From Solen grandis (Eukaryota; Mollusca; Bivalvia; Adapedonta; Solenidae), in assembly GCA_021229015.1 (NCBI GenBank), contig CM037780.1, positions 61,375,323-61,439,322 of the forward strand: a DNA stretch of 64,000 nucleotides, given 5' to 3'. Numbering within the stretch: the stretch's first letter is position 1; every line of letters starts with the position of its first letter. Both the position numbers and the translations under genes were made by a program. The notes beneath the pieces are model-generated. The model saw only the letters and a list, made by a program, of their open reading frames with translations, was not told the DNA's origin and searched no databases. Positions 11,684-23,159 of the stretch are shown here, one piece after another.

Positions 11684-13745
11684 ATGTTAATGATCTGTTT
11701 AAACATTTCCGCAATCTTTATAAGTCAGAAGAAGGAAATGTGGAAAATGAAAACATAAATGTAGATGAACCGGTATATGATGAAGATTTAGATGAAGTTA
11801 TAACTCTAGAAGAAGTACGAACTGTTGTATTTTCCCAGAACAACAATAAAAGTAGCGGATTAGATAATATTGTTGCCGAAATTTATAAGAACGCTTTTGA
11901 TATATTAGCACCAGTCATTCTTAAACTATTTAATAAAATTTTTATGAGCGGTATTTATCCAAGTTCATGGGGCAATGGTATAATAATACCAATTTTCAAA
12001 GGAGGTAACAAAGATGACACCAAAAATTATAGGGGAATAACGCTTATAAACGTATTAGGAAAATATACTCACAAACATTATTAAATAGGCTCACAAAATG
12101 GTCTGATAAACATAAAAAGATAATTCCGAATCAATTTGGATTCCAAAAGAAAAAATCTACGAGTGATTGCATATTTTTGCTTCATTCTATAATTACAAAA
12201 ACATTAAATGCAAAGAAAAAATTGTATTGTTGTTATCTTGACTTCGATAAATGTTTTGATAAAATTAACAGGGTTAATCTATGGCATAAATTAGCAGAAG
12301 CAAATGTAAGTTCTAAAATGGTTAATGCTGTAAAAGCTATGTATACTACCGTAAAATCATGTGTCCGTTTTAAATCGCAAGACTCACAATTCATAGATTC
12401 ATTTATCGGCGTTAAGCAAGGGGATCCGAGCTCAAGTCTGATGTTTTTATTTTTCGTAAATGATATACTTAATTCTGTTAATACAAATATAGACGGATTA
12501 TATCAAGTAGAAAACTTTAAGATATTCATGATACTATTTTGCGATGACTCAGTTGTCTTTGCAGAAACGCCTGAAGCTCTTCAATCCATATTAGATGATA
12601 TTGACAAGTACTGCAAATTATGGGGATTAAAGATCAACTCAAATAAAAGCAAAATTATGATTTTTGAGAAAGGTAGACCGACAAAATGTATATTTAAATT
12701 AAACAATATAGACTTAGAAATCGTAAGTTCATTCAAATACCATTCTTTTTAAAAACGGAACCTGGAATAAAACGCAGAAACGATTAGCAAAACATTCGTT
12801 AAATGCACTGCATAACCTCTTTATAGTTTTCAACCAGCTCAATTTATCCATAAGTGAAAAAGTTAAATTATTTGATAGTTTAGTTGGCTCGATTTTAAAT
12901 TATGGAGCAGAAGTATGGGGCTACTATCCAAGCAATGACGTAGAACAAGTGCATTGCAAATTTTTGCGAAAAATACTAGGGGTTAAAAAATCAGCGAATT
13001 TGGATGGACTTTACGGGGAATTAGGAAGATACCCACTAAAAATAATAAGACAATTTATAATGATAAAATACTGGCTCAAATTGATTAATTCAGATAATAT
13101 TTTACTTAAATTAACATATCAACAACTATATCAAGATGCAGAAAATGGAAATTCATATAACAATAATAACTGGGCTAGTCAAATAAAAGAAATACTTGAT
13201 TGCATTGGTCTCGGTAATATCTGGCAAACCCAAACTCATTCGACATTGTTTCACGGTTATTAAACAGAGAATAATTGATAATTACAAACAAAACTGGCAT
13301 AGTAATATTAATAATTCAAGACGACTATCCTCATATTGTTCATTTAAAAATAATTTCGAAATGGAAAAGTATTTAAGTAATATTACTGCTACTAAATTTA
13401 ACACGATTCAGATTATCCTCTCATGATTTAAAAAATTAATGTTAATTGAAAAAAACAAAACAATATTTTTGCCATTGGCCGACGATACATAATTTGTCTC
13501 ACTTCTTACATGTAATAATATTAATGTCATAAAAAACACTGCCAAATTTATTTACTATGCTTATCAAATTCGTGATAAAAAATAATATTCATATTTATAT
13601 TATTTAATTATAATGATATTTATGTTCACAATATTTATTAAAATTTTGTTACTCTTTAATATTTTAGATCTGCTTACACCCTTTGTATGTTATCATTTGT
13701 TGGCTATATTTGTATACAAATTATGTCAATAAAGTTATGTTATAT
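11684..13745 (+). pseudogene. Non-LTR retrotransposon reverse transcriptase (LINE), frameshifted
   Basis: The frame starting near 11684 (DVNDLFKHF) enters the RT domain: KSSGLDNIVAEIYK, SSWGNGIIIPIFKGG, NYRGITL (to about 12060). A shift near 12065 breaks it. It resumes at about 12177 with YLDFDKCFDKI, GVKQGDPSSSL and the active-site motif MILFCDDSVVF (about 12533), where the usual Ala before DD is Cys. Then come LKINSNKSKI, a second break near 12750, the thumb (GSILNYGAEVWGYY, LRKILGVKK) and a C-terminal segment whose last words, AKFIYYAYQIRD, sit near 13540-13575. The 3' end carries CAATAAAGTTATGTTAT. Endonuclease domain absent; several frameshifts; inactive. Related copies are at 1439-2700, 27961-29184 and 31278-32060. 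Confidence 0.9.
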
Positions 13746-14730
13746 ACGCTACACTACCGTTGGAAGATCTGTACTTCTGTACTTTAGTCAGACTGAATTC
13801 TTATACAGACCTTTTTCAGCCAGTACCGTATATCTATTGAATATCAATGTATTTGAATGTGATGGGTATTTTAAAAATCAATGCAAATGTTTGCTCGACT
13901 GTTTTACTACAAACATGAATATTATCAAACTAAAAAACAAACTCAGCTATTTCAATACTAAATAGGTGAACGATGTTTTTTTTTAATTTAGATACTGATC
14001 TATTGCTACTTATAAGGTGAGAGGTGAAATATTTTGAGTTTAGACAAAATATTGTTCTGCCTAATGCCCCGACTAAATAATTAATTTTAAATTTGATAAT
14101 AAAATACATCAATTTGTTTTAATACCAAAAATAATGTTATGAATATTTATTACTACGGTTTTAGGAAAGTATCATGCAAAGTTGTTTCTGTTTTCAACAA
14201 ATATTTTCCAGTTTTCGTGTACAATCTGCCAAGTTCATTCACATGTCAGAAGAAATATTTAATTAAGGGCTTGTTCAATGATAAAATATTTTCATTGACG
14301 GGTCCAGACAATGCTTAAGAAGAAACTGTAGCATCTTGAATAAACTTATTTATTTGTTGATCAAATATGTCCTTCTCTTGCGCCATTGTTTTCATGTTTG
14401 CGTCATTGTTTATTTTCCGGGTCCAAAATCGAGAGACATTTGCATTCTGGCATCTTTACGCGATCTTCAAAACTAAGAAAATATGCAAATATTGTGATGA
14501 GAGTTCTTTCATACACATTGAAGACATCTTGAAATGCCGAGCTCCGATGTCTCAATATTGTTTTTACTCCTTAAAAGAGTACTGCTCTAGGCAAAACATA
14601 ATCGCATCAGAGCTGATCCACGTCATTCAAGCGGATCTATGCAGCATTCCATACACATCAGCACATCTTTCAAGCTTCTGACTACTGAATTAAATTTTAC
14701 AGTTAAAAGATAAAAATATTACATACAACC
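13746..14730. other. No gene seen
   Basis: AT-rich DNA. An open frame at 14367-14681 (104 residues, several Cys) has no recognised motif and no splice partner that I can place. Confidence 0.4.
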
Positions 14731-14744
14731 GATAAAATGTCATT

Positions 14745-15010
14745 TCTGTTGTATGAATCTCGGTGCGCCGCCCTGACACTCCGATTTTCTTTGATTAATC
14801 ATGATATATGCATGATTACATTCAGCGTCAGTGAAGCGTGTAATGACAGCCATAGTGTATCGTTGACCGGGGACCGTGCTTTACCGCATAATTAGCGTGT
14901 CACATTGCTGGGGAAAGACAAGGTGACGATTTAGGCGCTGATGCCAGCACGTGCCAAAATCGAGGCTGTAAATTATTTCTTCATTTAAAAAGAGATCGAT
15001 TATAAATCTG
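14745..15010 (+). promoter_or_regulatory. Candidate enhancer upstream of FoxAB
   Basis: This block is less AT-rich than its surroundings and dense in binding-site-like words: GATTAATCATGAT and GCATGATTA (homeodomain type), GCACGTGCC (E-box), CATAATTAGC. It lies about 2.7 kb before the FoxAB start codon. Function is inferred only from composition and position. Confidence 0.3.
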
Positions 15011-15020
15011 TAAGTGTAAT

Positions 15021-15066
15021 TATGTCACAGAGCCAGGAATGCATAGGTTCCTAGGAATGTGACATA
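15021..15066 (+). promoter_or_regulatory. Inverted repeat with two GGAATG words
   Basis: TATGTCACA (15021-15029) and TGTGACATA (15058-15066) are perfect inverted arms. Between them GGAATG occurs twice, the core of TEAD sites. It may be a small regulatory palindrome; no direct proof. Confidence 0.3.
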
Positions 15067-15310
15067 CTAATCGGATGGTGCGATATGTCAATGACCCTCC
15101 TTAACTTATTTCTAATATTGTTGAAACCCTTTTTCTTTTTTCTTTTTTTAATCATGATATTGAAAAACAGAATTAGCATTTTCTTGTTCTTTTCCTAGAA
15201 TACCAAGTGATAAATATTCAAAGTATTCACTATTGATCAATGTTCCAAAATTATATTCACTAAGAAGCGACCACAATTGGATTAGTGTTAAATGTCCCGT
15301 TAAACTTTCT

Positions 15311-15340
15311 TTTTTGTTGTTGTTGTTGTTGTTGTTGTTT
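15311..15340 (+). repeat. (GTT)n microsatellite
   Basis: A run of TTG/GTT units. Confidence 0.85.
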
Positions 15341-15582
15341 GTGTGTCTTTGTTTGTAGTTGTAAGGTTTTATGGAAATACATTCATAATATAATGATAGT
15401 GTATGTTATACATCTTTAGATCTATAATGCAAGTTAATATTTTGCATATAATCCCAAATCCGTCCAAGAATTAAAGTTTACACTTCCAAATTAAGATCAG
15501 AAGGGCCGTCTCATCTTGATTTACTGCAGATAAATCAGGACAACCAATTTGGAGGAGATATAACCACTGGACGCTTTCAAGA

Positions 15583-16010
15583 AATATTTTATTGGATTAC
15601 ATGCAAACAGATAGATTTTAATCGATTAGGAAAAATAATTAATGGTTAATACGGCCCCATTAATTGGATTACGTGTGTGTTACGCAAAAAAGGTCGGCAC
15701 ATGTTTGTGGGGTTCCAGGTGTATTGAACGTGTATTGCCCGCCGACTTTGATGTTTTTCAGAGTCCATTAAGTGAAGTGTAAAAACTATGGCCACCGATA
15801 CCTTGACTTTTCTACCTACATAATCTCTGAGAGCACGGATGAGATGGTTTGGGTAACTTTTAACGCGTGGCCAGGGGAAAAGAATTACCGCTCAAAGACA
15901 CCGAAGATTGCTAATGGACTATTTTTTGATCGGGGATAATCTGTTTTGGCGACTTTTTCACTCGAGTTATCCCGCTGGGTTGGAGCTATAGAATACGAAA
16001 GTAGAAAAAA
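15583..16010 (+). repeat. Diverged ~400-bp repeat, copy 2
   Basis: Partner of 389-760 with the same order of shared words, the best being TTGCTAATGGACT with CTCAAAGACACCGAAG before it, and GAGCTATAGAA near the end. It lies 1.7 kb upstream of the FoxAB start codon. Non-coding by inspection. Confidence 0.65.
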
Positions 16011-16029
16011 TAACACCTGACCGAAAGGC

Positions 16030-17140
16030 AACTAATCCATGCATAACAAGATCGTGACAGAAGCATTTCTTTGATGTAGTGTTGAATAAACAAACATTTC
16101 GAAAAGAATGTGCAGCAGCAAAAGTGCCCCCTGAATTGAAGACAGAACTTATGTGTAACTTACACTTGTATATTCAAAATAAATAAAAAGTTTCGGCCTT
16201 TAACTATGTTATATACTGACCATTAACAAACTTGCTTCACGCTAAATGATTTTTCTACTGGTATTACCGTTATTCATTCATATCATTACTGTCTACAATT
16301 GAAATTATTTTTTCGATCAACTATTTCTTTATAAACATCATCGATTATTATTAACCGAAGTTGACAATGAGCGGACATCTACTGTTAAATTATACAGAGA
16401 CTCGCAAAAATTCAAATTGAAGTAATCAGCTTATAAAATAATAACAAATTTGGCGAAGAAAACATGTACCGGTAAATATATTTTATTTACACAATAATTG
16501 ATTATTTCCTATTTTTCACCATAGCGGGTTTTGCTTTAAAATTAAAGGGTGTATTTATGGCAGAAATATATTTTCTCCAATGATGAAATTGAAAAATAAA
16601 TTAGAAAGACAGTTAACAGTTTTCTTTTTTAAATGGCGTAAAAATTTGTTGGTAAAACGAATTAATCTTTTATTTGGTCTCTTTTTTATAGTTTTTAGTT
16701 TTGTCCATTTGAGATATGCATTCAAGAAAATAAATGTTTCATTTATAAAACGGATTGCGAGGAACAGTATGATGTCTCGTGTCCAGATGTTTAGGATGGG
16801 TCACGGAAGTTATTAGAGAATTAATCTATTTGCCGAAAGTATCAACATTCCTCGACAGAAGACGACTTAACTCAAATGTATACCCCTTGCATAGCGGTGA
16901 AGCAGTTACGGAAACATTTAACTCTTTTCAACACTCCTTAACTTTAAAGTACAAATTCCACTTCAGATTTTAAATTCTTAAAACAAAAATTTGAAACATT
17001 TCGAGGACATTAATTTTATATTGCTTCCGTTGGAAAAATCTCTGCAGGGTTCGAGTTTCAGAGTCAATAATTTAAGGCTTTTAACATATTTGTTTTCACT
17101 GGTCAGTAAATAAATGTGTATTTCCAGTATTTGCTCAAAC
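16030..17140. other. FoxAB upstream region, no gene seen
   Basis: AT-rich. Short open frames (16580-16816, 16978-17274 on minus) have no motif support. Confidence 0.4.
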
Positions 17141-17149
17141 AGCTTAGGG

Positions 17150-17683
17150 CCAAAAATGACCATTTTCTCTTGTAAAGCCAAAAGCCACGCCCACTTGACC
17201 GTGCTGGTGATATCGATCAACGCAATGTAACATGAATAAACATAAAAGAAAATAAGAGGGGCGTGACTAAACACAAAGGCTCCGCCCCTTTACGGATCTT
17301 ATGAATGATGGCATTTGACAGGTTAATTGAAATGTAAATCATTACCTATTGTTGAAAAGGTGACAAACAGAAAATCGCTTTTTGATTGCCCAATAAGTAT
17401 CTTGATCGATTCTTACAAACGCAATAAAAGGCCCTGACTGACCAAACAGGTCAAACAGAATCGTCTTGCAAGTCTTCAACGAAAGCTTCTGTGTTGTGGT
17501 TTGTGGTCAAAAACAGTAAATGAAATACATTTAAAATCGTGACTTGCAGAAAAGTACCATTTCATTCAAGAAGAAATTGGTTTAGATGCAGATACATGAC
17601 ACTGAATTGGAGTAACTAAGTGTACACAAATCTACTAAACTAACCGAGCAACAGGTCTTTTGGCGATTGATTTCGGAGACTAA
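17150..17683 (+). promoter_or_regulatory. Putative FoxAB promoter and 5' leader
   Basis: Directly upstream of the start codon are GC/CACC-type boxes (GGGGCGTG near 17259, CCGCCCCTTT near 17282), a TATA-like CAATAAAAGG (about 17419-17429) and a RUNX-like TGTGGTTTGTGGTC (about 17494-17508). If the TATA-like word is used, transcription would begin near 17455, leaving a leader of roughly 230 bases. All of this is inferred from motifs. Confidence 0.4.
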
Positions 17684-17821
17684 ATGTTTTTGGAATCGGT
17701 AAAAGCGGTCGACAGTGCTATGCTTATTGGTGGAACAGGCGGCATGATGGATCCGGAAATTGAAGACAAATCGTCGTGCATGATGGGTAACACCATGATG
17801 CAACACGGCATGCAGCACCAG
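17684..17821 (+). CDS. FoxAB: Forkhead transcription factor FoxAB-like, exon 1
   Basis: The start codon at 17684 comes right after an in-frame stop (TAA at 17681), so it fixes the N-terminus. The exon encodes 46 residues with a Met-rich part (MMGNTMMQHGMQHQ). It ends at CAG followed by the donor GTGCGT, phase 0. The intron to exon 2 is about 720 bases and holds a (TTTA)n and a (TTA)n microsatellite. Confidence 0.75.
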
Positions 17822-17920
17822 GTGCGTCATAGCATTGGTTTATTTTACCATTGTTATCATCATTTTCCATTGTTGTTGTTGATGTTTTATTTAAAGCATT
17901 TCACGTCAGATCTTTGATCA

Positions 17921-17923
17921 TAT

Positions 17924-17986
<63 letters not shown>

Positions 17987-17989
17987 TTT
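17921..17989 (+). repeat. (TTTA)n microsatellite in FoxAB intron
   Basis: About 17 TTTA units, almost perfect. Confidence 0.95.
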
Positions 17990-18370
17990 CATTTACTATA
18001 AATACTATTATACCGACTGTACTCAATTATCACAATTGATAAATAAAACGAAATGTCTGAGAAAACAGGCGGTAGTGATATGATAACAAATGAATATACA
18101 TAATTTTCAAACATTTTATATAATACTTTAAATCATTGTAACATTGTCGTATGTAGCTGTAGTACTTGATATTCATTTAGGAGCTTCCTAGTAATATTTA
18201 TTGTATTCATTAGCTATTCTGACCACAGAACTATTTCAGTCTTTTATAGACAATTATTTAACAATTTCATCTATTGGTTTTAATTAAGATTATATTACAG
18301 TTTTTATAACTCATTAAATTTTTCGACTTTTATGAATAATTGCTTGTAATGAAAGAAATTATGTTTTAGC

Positions 18371-18419
<49 letters not shown>
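18371..18419 (+). repeat. (TTA)n microsatellite in FoxAB intron
   Basis: About 16 ATT/TTA units, 125 bases before the probable exon 2 acceptor. Confidence 0.95.
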
Positions 18420-18545
18420 TAAGAAAAACAATATTACACAAACCGTTATTTATTCTGAAACATGGAAAAGGTGCACTCTTGAAATGTATTCTATTCTATT
18501 AATTGAATGGGTATTAAGTTTATGTTGTAAGTTGGAACGCCCGAG

Positions 18546-19454
18546 GATGATGATTATGATGACAAACAGGATCATTCCGACTCGGGTATCATCGGCGATG
18601 CCGAAGATGGCGAAGATCCTCTCGGCTTCTCCGGAACCTCTACCTTGTCTCAACAGAAGCGCCGCTTTGCCGACGTGAAGCCACCGTATTCCTATATCGC
18701 TCTCATCACCATGGCGATAGAAAGCTCCAACAACGGCATGATGACGTTGAACGAAATATATGCCTTCATAATGAACAGGTTCCCATACTTCAAGGAAAAC
18801 CAACAGCGATGGCAAAACTCTATTCGTCATAACTTGTCCCTAAATGACTGTTTTGTGAAGGTTCCCCGAGCCCCGGGTCGACCAGGGAAGGGCAACTACT
18901 GGGCTCTCCACCCAGCCTGTGGTGACATGTTTGGGAACGGAAGTTTCCTCCGCCGTGCCAAGAGGTTCAAGCTCCAGAAACGGAAGTACGAGGCCGAGGC
19001 TCACGTGCAGCACGTGAATTCTTACGGACACTTTAGTCTCTATCCTCCACCCGGTTACAAACCCTACCCGGCCCTCAACCCTCTTGGTCTCCCGTCGTTT
19101 TCTCAGGGGATCAGTCAATCCCAGCAATACGGACTCCCGACTAAGTCAGAACCCTGGACCCCGCAAACCACCAGCAGCTACTCGCCGTATTATACACCTA
19201 GTGCAATGAACAATTCACTTACCAACACTTTAAGCAACTCGCTTAGCAATACGCTTAGCAATTCTCTTGGCAATGGTATTGGTAACGGACTAAGTTCGAG
19301 TCTCGGTGGCTCTTTCGGTGGCTCCTATCTGCCGTCAACAAACCCGCCAGCGGTACCTCCACCGACGAACCCATCCCTGGGCTCGTACTCGTCGTTCCAA
19401 CAGAATCCTTACTATGGCTCCCAGTATCCTGGACAGTTGAGGTTACAACAATAG
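18546..19454 (+). CDS. FoxAB: Forkhead transcription factor FoxAB-like, exon 2 (DNA-binding domain)
   Basis: This exon gives 302 residues and the stop codon; with exon 1 the protein is about 348 residues. An acidic stretch (DDDYDDKQD and on) leads to a complete forkhead domain at about residues 91-187: [14 protein letters not shown], the recognition helix [15 protein letters not shown], then [13 protein letters not shown] and [13 protein letters not shown] FoxA-like start (ALITMAI) joined to a FoxB-like end (WALHPxCGDMFxNGSFLRR) is typical of FoxAB, a family of invertebrate bilaterians; FoxA or FoxB are less likely. The tail is Tyr/Pro-rich, then an Asn/Ser/Leu/Gly repeat zone (about 265-305). 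I see no EH1 repressor motif. Expected role: nuclear, sequence-specific transcription factor. The acceptor is uncertain: AG at 18544-18545 keeps the phase with exon 1, whereas the AG at 18530-18531 would need another donor. Confidence 0.9.
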   Translation, partial: DDDYDDKQDHSDSGIIGDAEDGEDPLGFSGTSTLSQQKRRFADVKPPYSYIALITMAIESSNNGMMTLNEIYAFIMNRFPYFKENQQRWQNSIRHNLSLNDCFVKVPRAPGRPGKGNYWALHPACGDMFGNGSFLRRAKRFKLQKRKYEAEAHVQHVNSYGHFSLYPPPGYKPYPALNPLGLPSFSQGISQSQQYGLPTKSEPWTPQTTSSYSPYYTPSAMNNSLTNTLSNSLSNTLSNSLGNGIGNGLSSSLGGSFGGSYLPSTNPPAVPPPTNPSLGSYSSFQQNPYYGSQYPGQLRLQQ

Positions 19455-20030
19455 GTCACAGTATTTGTTTATTTAAATGTGTTTTTAAATTGTTTACAAG
19501 ACTGTATTACTTCATTTCATATGAATGCGTGTTGATATGTTTGAAATCCGACACTTAAATTCAAATCAAACTATTACATTATTATTGATATCATTATCAT
19601 CACCATCATCATCATCATCATCATCACCACAATCATCATTTCAGCAACCACCACAATCACCATGTAATGTTTAGATTAGTTTTAAATTGACTGTACCATA
19701 AATCCATGACATTCCAAACAAACTGTGCATTTCTACGCAAAATTGTACAGAAATTTGATAGATTGCAGTTTTTTAAGACAACACATTTGTGTAAATTGTT
19801 CTTAAAAAAACGGGTTAAATCTATACATAAAGTGCTATGTATGTATATGTGTAAATCGTTTCAATGTTAATGTTGCGTGTGACAGACTGTCTCGGCTGGG
19901 TAGAGTGTGATATATTGTAACATATTTGTACATACATGAACCTGCATAATATATGAAATGATATTAAAATCATGTAACGTCACGTGCAATAAATTGTGAT
20001 TAATATATTGTAACTATTTCATGTTGTCAT
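19455..20030 (+). other. FoxAB: FoxAB 3' UTR
   Basis: Non-coding DNA follows the stop. AATAAA at 19988-19993 is a good polyadenylation signal, with TG/T-rich sequence after it (TTCATGTTGTC). A CAT/ATC microsatellite (19592-19630) lies in it. Confidence 0.55.
19592..19630 (+). repeat. (ATC)n microsatellite
   Basis: About 11 imperfect ATC/ACC units. Confidence 0.9.
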
Positions 20031-20078
20031 TATTTCATCAAATTGTCTATTTTGGAAACTTAATTTATTTTCATTAGA

Positions 20079-20149
20079 AGAAGAGAGAGAGAGATAGCAA
20101 GAGAGAGAGAGCGCGCAAGAGAGAGGAGGAAGAGAGAGAGAGAGAGAGA
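20079..20149 (+). repeat. (AG)n microsatellite, interrupted
   Basis: GA/AG units broken by GCGCGC and GGAGG. Confidence 0.95.
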
Positions 20150-20159
20150 ATAAAATATA

Positions 20160-21310
20160 TATAAATCTTTACCAAGAAAACAATTAATTTTGGTGTATAG
20201 CAAGTACAAATCTAGTCTGGTACCCGACCTAAGTACACAGAATAAAGGTCTGGCATATTATTATTATTAGGTTTCAAAATAGCACCCTTACACACACAGG
20301 TGTGGACAGCTAAAAAAAAAAATATTTAGTAACTTTGCTCACGCGATATGTAAAGGCAGTTTATAAATATGACCAAAGGTTAGTGACATGAGTATTTCTA
20401 GATATTGCTAAGTGTGTTTTTATCATTGTTGACACATTATACAATGATTTTCAAAAGTGCTACCGTAGATTAACTATGTAAATAAGAATTTCATATCCAA
20501 CTTCACGTCCACCTAAATAAGCATTTTTAAAAAATGCAATTTTACAATATGTATTTTTATCGCAAAAAGTCATACAAAATGCCAAAATACATTTCACTGG
20601 CTTCATGAATTGATATTACTAGCTAAAAAAAACTGTTGACAATAACTTAACGGTGTGTTAATTCTTTTGATTTACTTTACTTATACATATCAATGGCAGC
20701 CATCATTTGAGCGCTTTTACACAGGTCATTCAGACTGATGTTGACACATTGCAATACCCGACTTTATTGTTACATCAATAGATAACTTGTGTACAAGCTA
20801 TATTCTATATTCGGAATTTATAATAATTGATAAGTTATGTGAAAAATATATCTTATAATACAAACGAAAATCAAAATCCCCCAGAATCCATGAAATATCG
20901 GAGTTGTGAACGTCCAATTGCTTCGTCAAAATACACTTTCATACATCGTATTTTCTCATAACATTTACACTATTAAAACGACGTGCCATCCTAAAATAAT
21001 CGATTCCCACTGATAAAACATGAATTGTTCCAACGATCTGTTAAACGGTATCAAAATGGCACAATCCTAGACAAAGATATGCCCAAATATATTTTCTTTC
21101 CTTCTTTGTTTCATTGTGATCCGCCATCTTGGATTGGCCCACTGCAGGCAACCATTGAACGGCGTATGCCAGACTTTTACTCTGTGTAGTAAGGTCGGGT
21201 ACCAGACTAGTACAAATCCTTATAGGTACCATTTCAAGATATACAAAATCATATATTTACATATTATCGAGACACCGATATGAATTAAAGGCCCTGCTGA
21301 ACTTCAAGAT
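20160..21310. other. No gene seen; short inverted words
   Basis: GTACAAATCTAGTCTGGTAC with CCGACCT near 20205-20229 is mirrored by AAGGTCGGGTACCAGACTAG and TACAAATC near 21190-21217. The ~1 kb between may be an element with inverted ends (about 25 bp). Inside I see no coding potential. Confidence 0.4.
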
Positions 21311-21325
21311 ATGCTTCTTAAAATA

Positions 21326-21515
21326 TGCCGTGGTCCAGAAGAAACGTAACCGATTACGGATCCGAAGGTTGCGGGTTCAAACTCCGTATAGGGCGATGAC
21401 TTTTCATGAACTTCCCAGTCGCAAAGTACAGGTCCAACACAGGAACTGTCGAGAGGGGCTAGTATAAGTTGTAAGAACTTGTTTCCCAATCGACGTAAAA
21501 TAAATAAGTTTTAAC
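21326..21515 (+). repeat. SINE family B copy, with 3' tail
   Basis: Head GCCGTGGTCCAGAAGAAACG, B-box-like GGGTTCAAACTCC, body CTTCCCAGTCGC and CAGGAACTGTCGAG, tail GTATAAGTTGTAAGAAC then CGACGTAAAATAAATAAG. This is the longest copy and defines the family's 3' end. Confidence 0.75.
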
Positions 21516-21537
21516 TAATTATCATTTGGTCTTGCGA

Positions 21538-21563
21538 ATAAATAAATAAATAAATAAATAAAC
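21538..21563 (+). repeat. (AATA)n microsatellite
   Basis: Six AATA units just after the SINE tail. Confidence 0.85.
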
Positions 21564-22338
21564 GCTTAAAATGAAAATATAATGATTAAATCCAATTAAA
21601 TATATGCTAATCCCGTCAAGAAATTGAAAAACAAAAAGTTCAAAGGTACTTACTGTACATATTTTGCGGTGATATTTTTTATATTTTTAAGCTTTATATT
21701 TCCCGTTCATTTTCGGAGACAAAGATACATAAAAGAGAAAAACAACTTCAATTTTTAATTAAAAATTTCCCAAAAAAAATTAAGTTTAATAACAATAAAC
21801 TTTGTTGCAAATAAAAATGAACACTCAAATCTTCGCCTACTTGTATTTAAATGCACATTTTCTTCCCGAAATTTATTATGTTTGGTATAAAACAATATGA
21901 TTTTTTTTTTTTTTTTTTAATAAAGTTTGCAAACCAAATTTATCTTTATAAACAAACAATGCGTTTACATTAAGAAAGACTGATTGCAAAATGCCTTTTG
22001 CAACTACGTATCTGTAAATATCAGCAAAATATGTTTACTTTATGGTACTTTATCTATATTACATTTTACAACGTGACTTTTCAATATGCAAGAAGTGGAA
22101 TTGAGACGAACAATTCTGTAGCATAGTTTAAGAAGCATGTCTTGGAGTTCAGCACAGACTCTTATTCATGTCGGTGTTCTCGAACTATGAAACTGTCTCC
22201 ATATCCTAAATCGAACATTACAACTATTTTTGTCCTGGTTAATTTATATCAAAACGTATTTTTCATATTTATTTTTTTACCCTTTTATATATACTATTTA
22301 TTTATAGCAACAAGTTAGAATATCGTGTTCAAGTACAT
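21564..22338. other. No gene seen
   Basis: Very AT-rich DNA with a 19-base poly-T near 21901. No exon or element end is visible. Confidence 0.4.
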
Positions 22339-22444
22339 TTTCTTCAAAGTTTCATTCGGAATCTACAACCTTTAGCTGGGGCCTCGGCGTATTTCTTCAA
22401 AGTTTCATTCGGAATCTACAACCTTTAGCTGGGGCCTCGGCGTA
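22339..22444 (+). repeat. Perfect 53-bp tandem duplication
   Basis: The unit starting TTTCTTCAAAGTTTCATTCG and ending GGGGCCTCGGCGTA occurs twice without a difference, so the duplication is recent (or an assembly artefact). Confidence 0.95.
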
Positions 22445-23159
22445 TTTCTTTAATATGGTTTATTTCAGTTGGTTAACTTTCGAAATCCTTAACTTATTGT
22501 GAGATCTATTAGCTATATACAAGGTAATTGTATACGCGGAACCATTTTAATACTAGCAAGGGATGATTAAGTAATATTTGTTGCAATTAATGGATGCATT
22601 GCTTCATAGTACTTTTCATACTCTACCAGGTTTAATTTTACAAACATTTTTGCGCAGTGGAACGTCCAATATGCCATAAACTTCGCACATCACACACTCA
22701 AGGAAGCTTCAGCCAGACCATGTTCCAGTTTGCATTACTGAAAAAAATAATTGCAGGGATTTTGTCATTTCTGAAGCAAAGAAAGTAGATATTTAAACAT
22801 GTCTAAAATATAAGGTGACTTGTACGTATCAGGCCCGGATACTGGGGGGGGCAAAGTCTGAATGTGATGTGAGTACTAGGGGGGTCAAGGTCATGCTCCC
22901 CCCGGAAAAAAGGTTTTAAGTGTGACGCAGATGCATTCTGAAGGGTATCTGGGAATAAAAGTAAAAGGTTTTTTATGTTTTTTTGTTTTTTAACTTGAAG
23001 ACCATGGATCTAATGCCTAGGTCCCACGGGGGAAAAATCATCGGCCATGTGGAAATACACAAATTTTCTCCTGATGTCATCAGATGTTTCAGCCAAAAAG
23101 ATGGAGCAGTCCCATGAGAAGCTTCGGGATTGGTCTGTTGAAACGTTCACTGATGTTTC

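Noticed and set aside
14367..14681. 104-residue Cys-containing open frame upstream of FoxAB
   Set aside because: Not similar to anything I know and without supporting neighbours. It could be chance.
17582..17830. 82-residue minus frame over FoxAB exon 1
   Set aside because: It is the shadow of the Met/His-rich first exon.
22339..22444. Target-site duplication of a large element
   Set aside because: The 53-bp copies are directly adjacent with nothing between them, so this is a tandem duplication.
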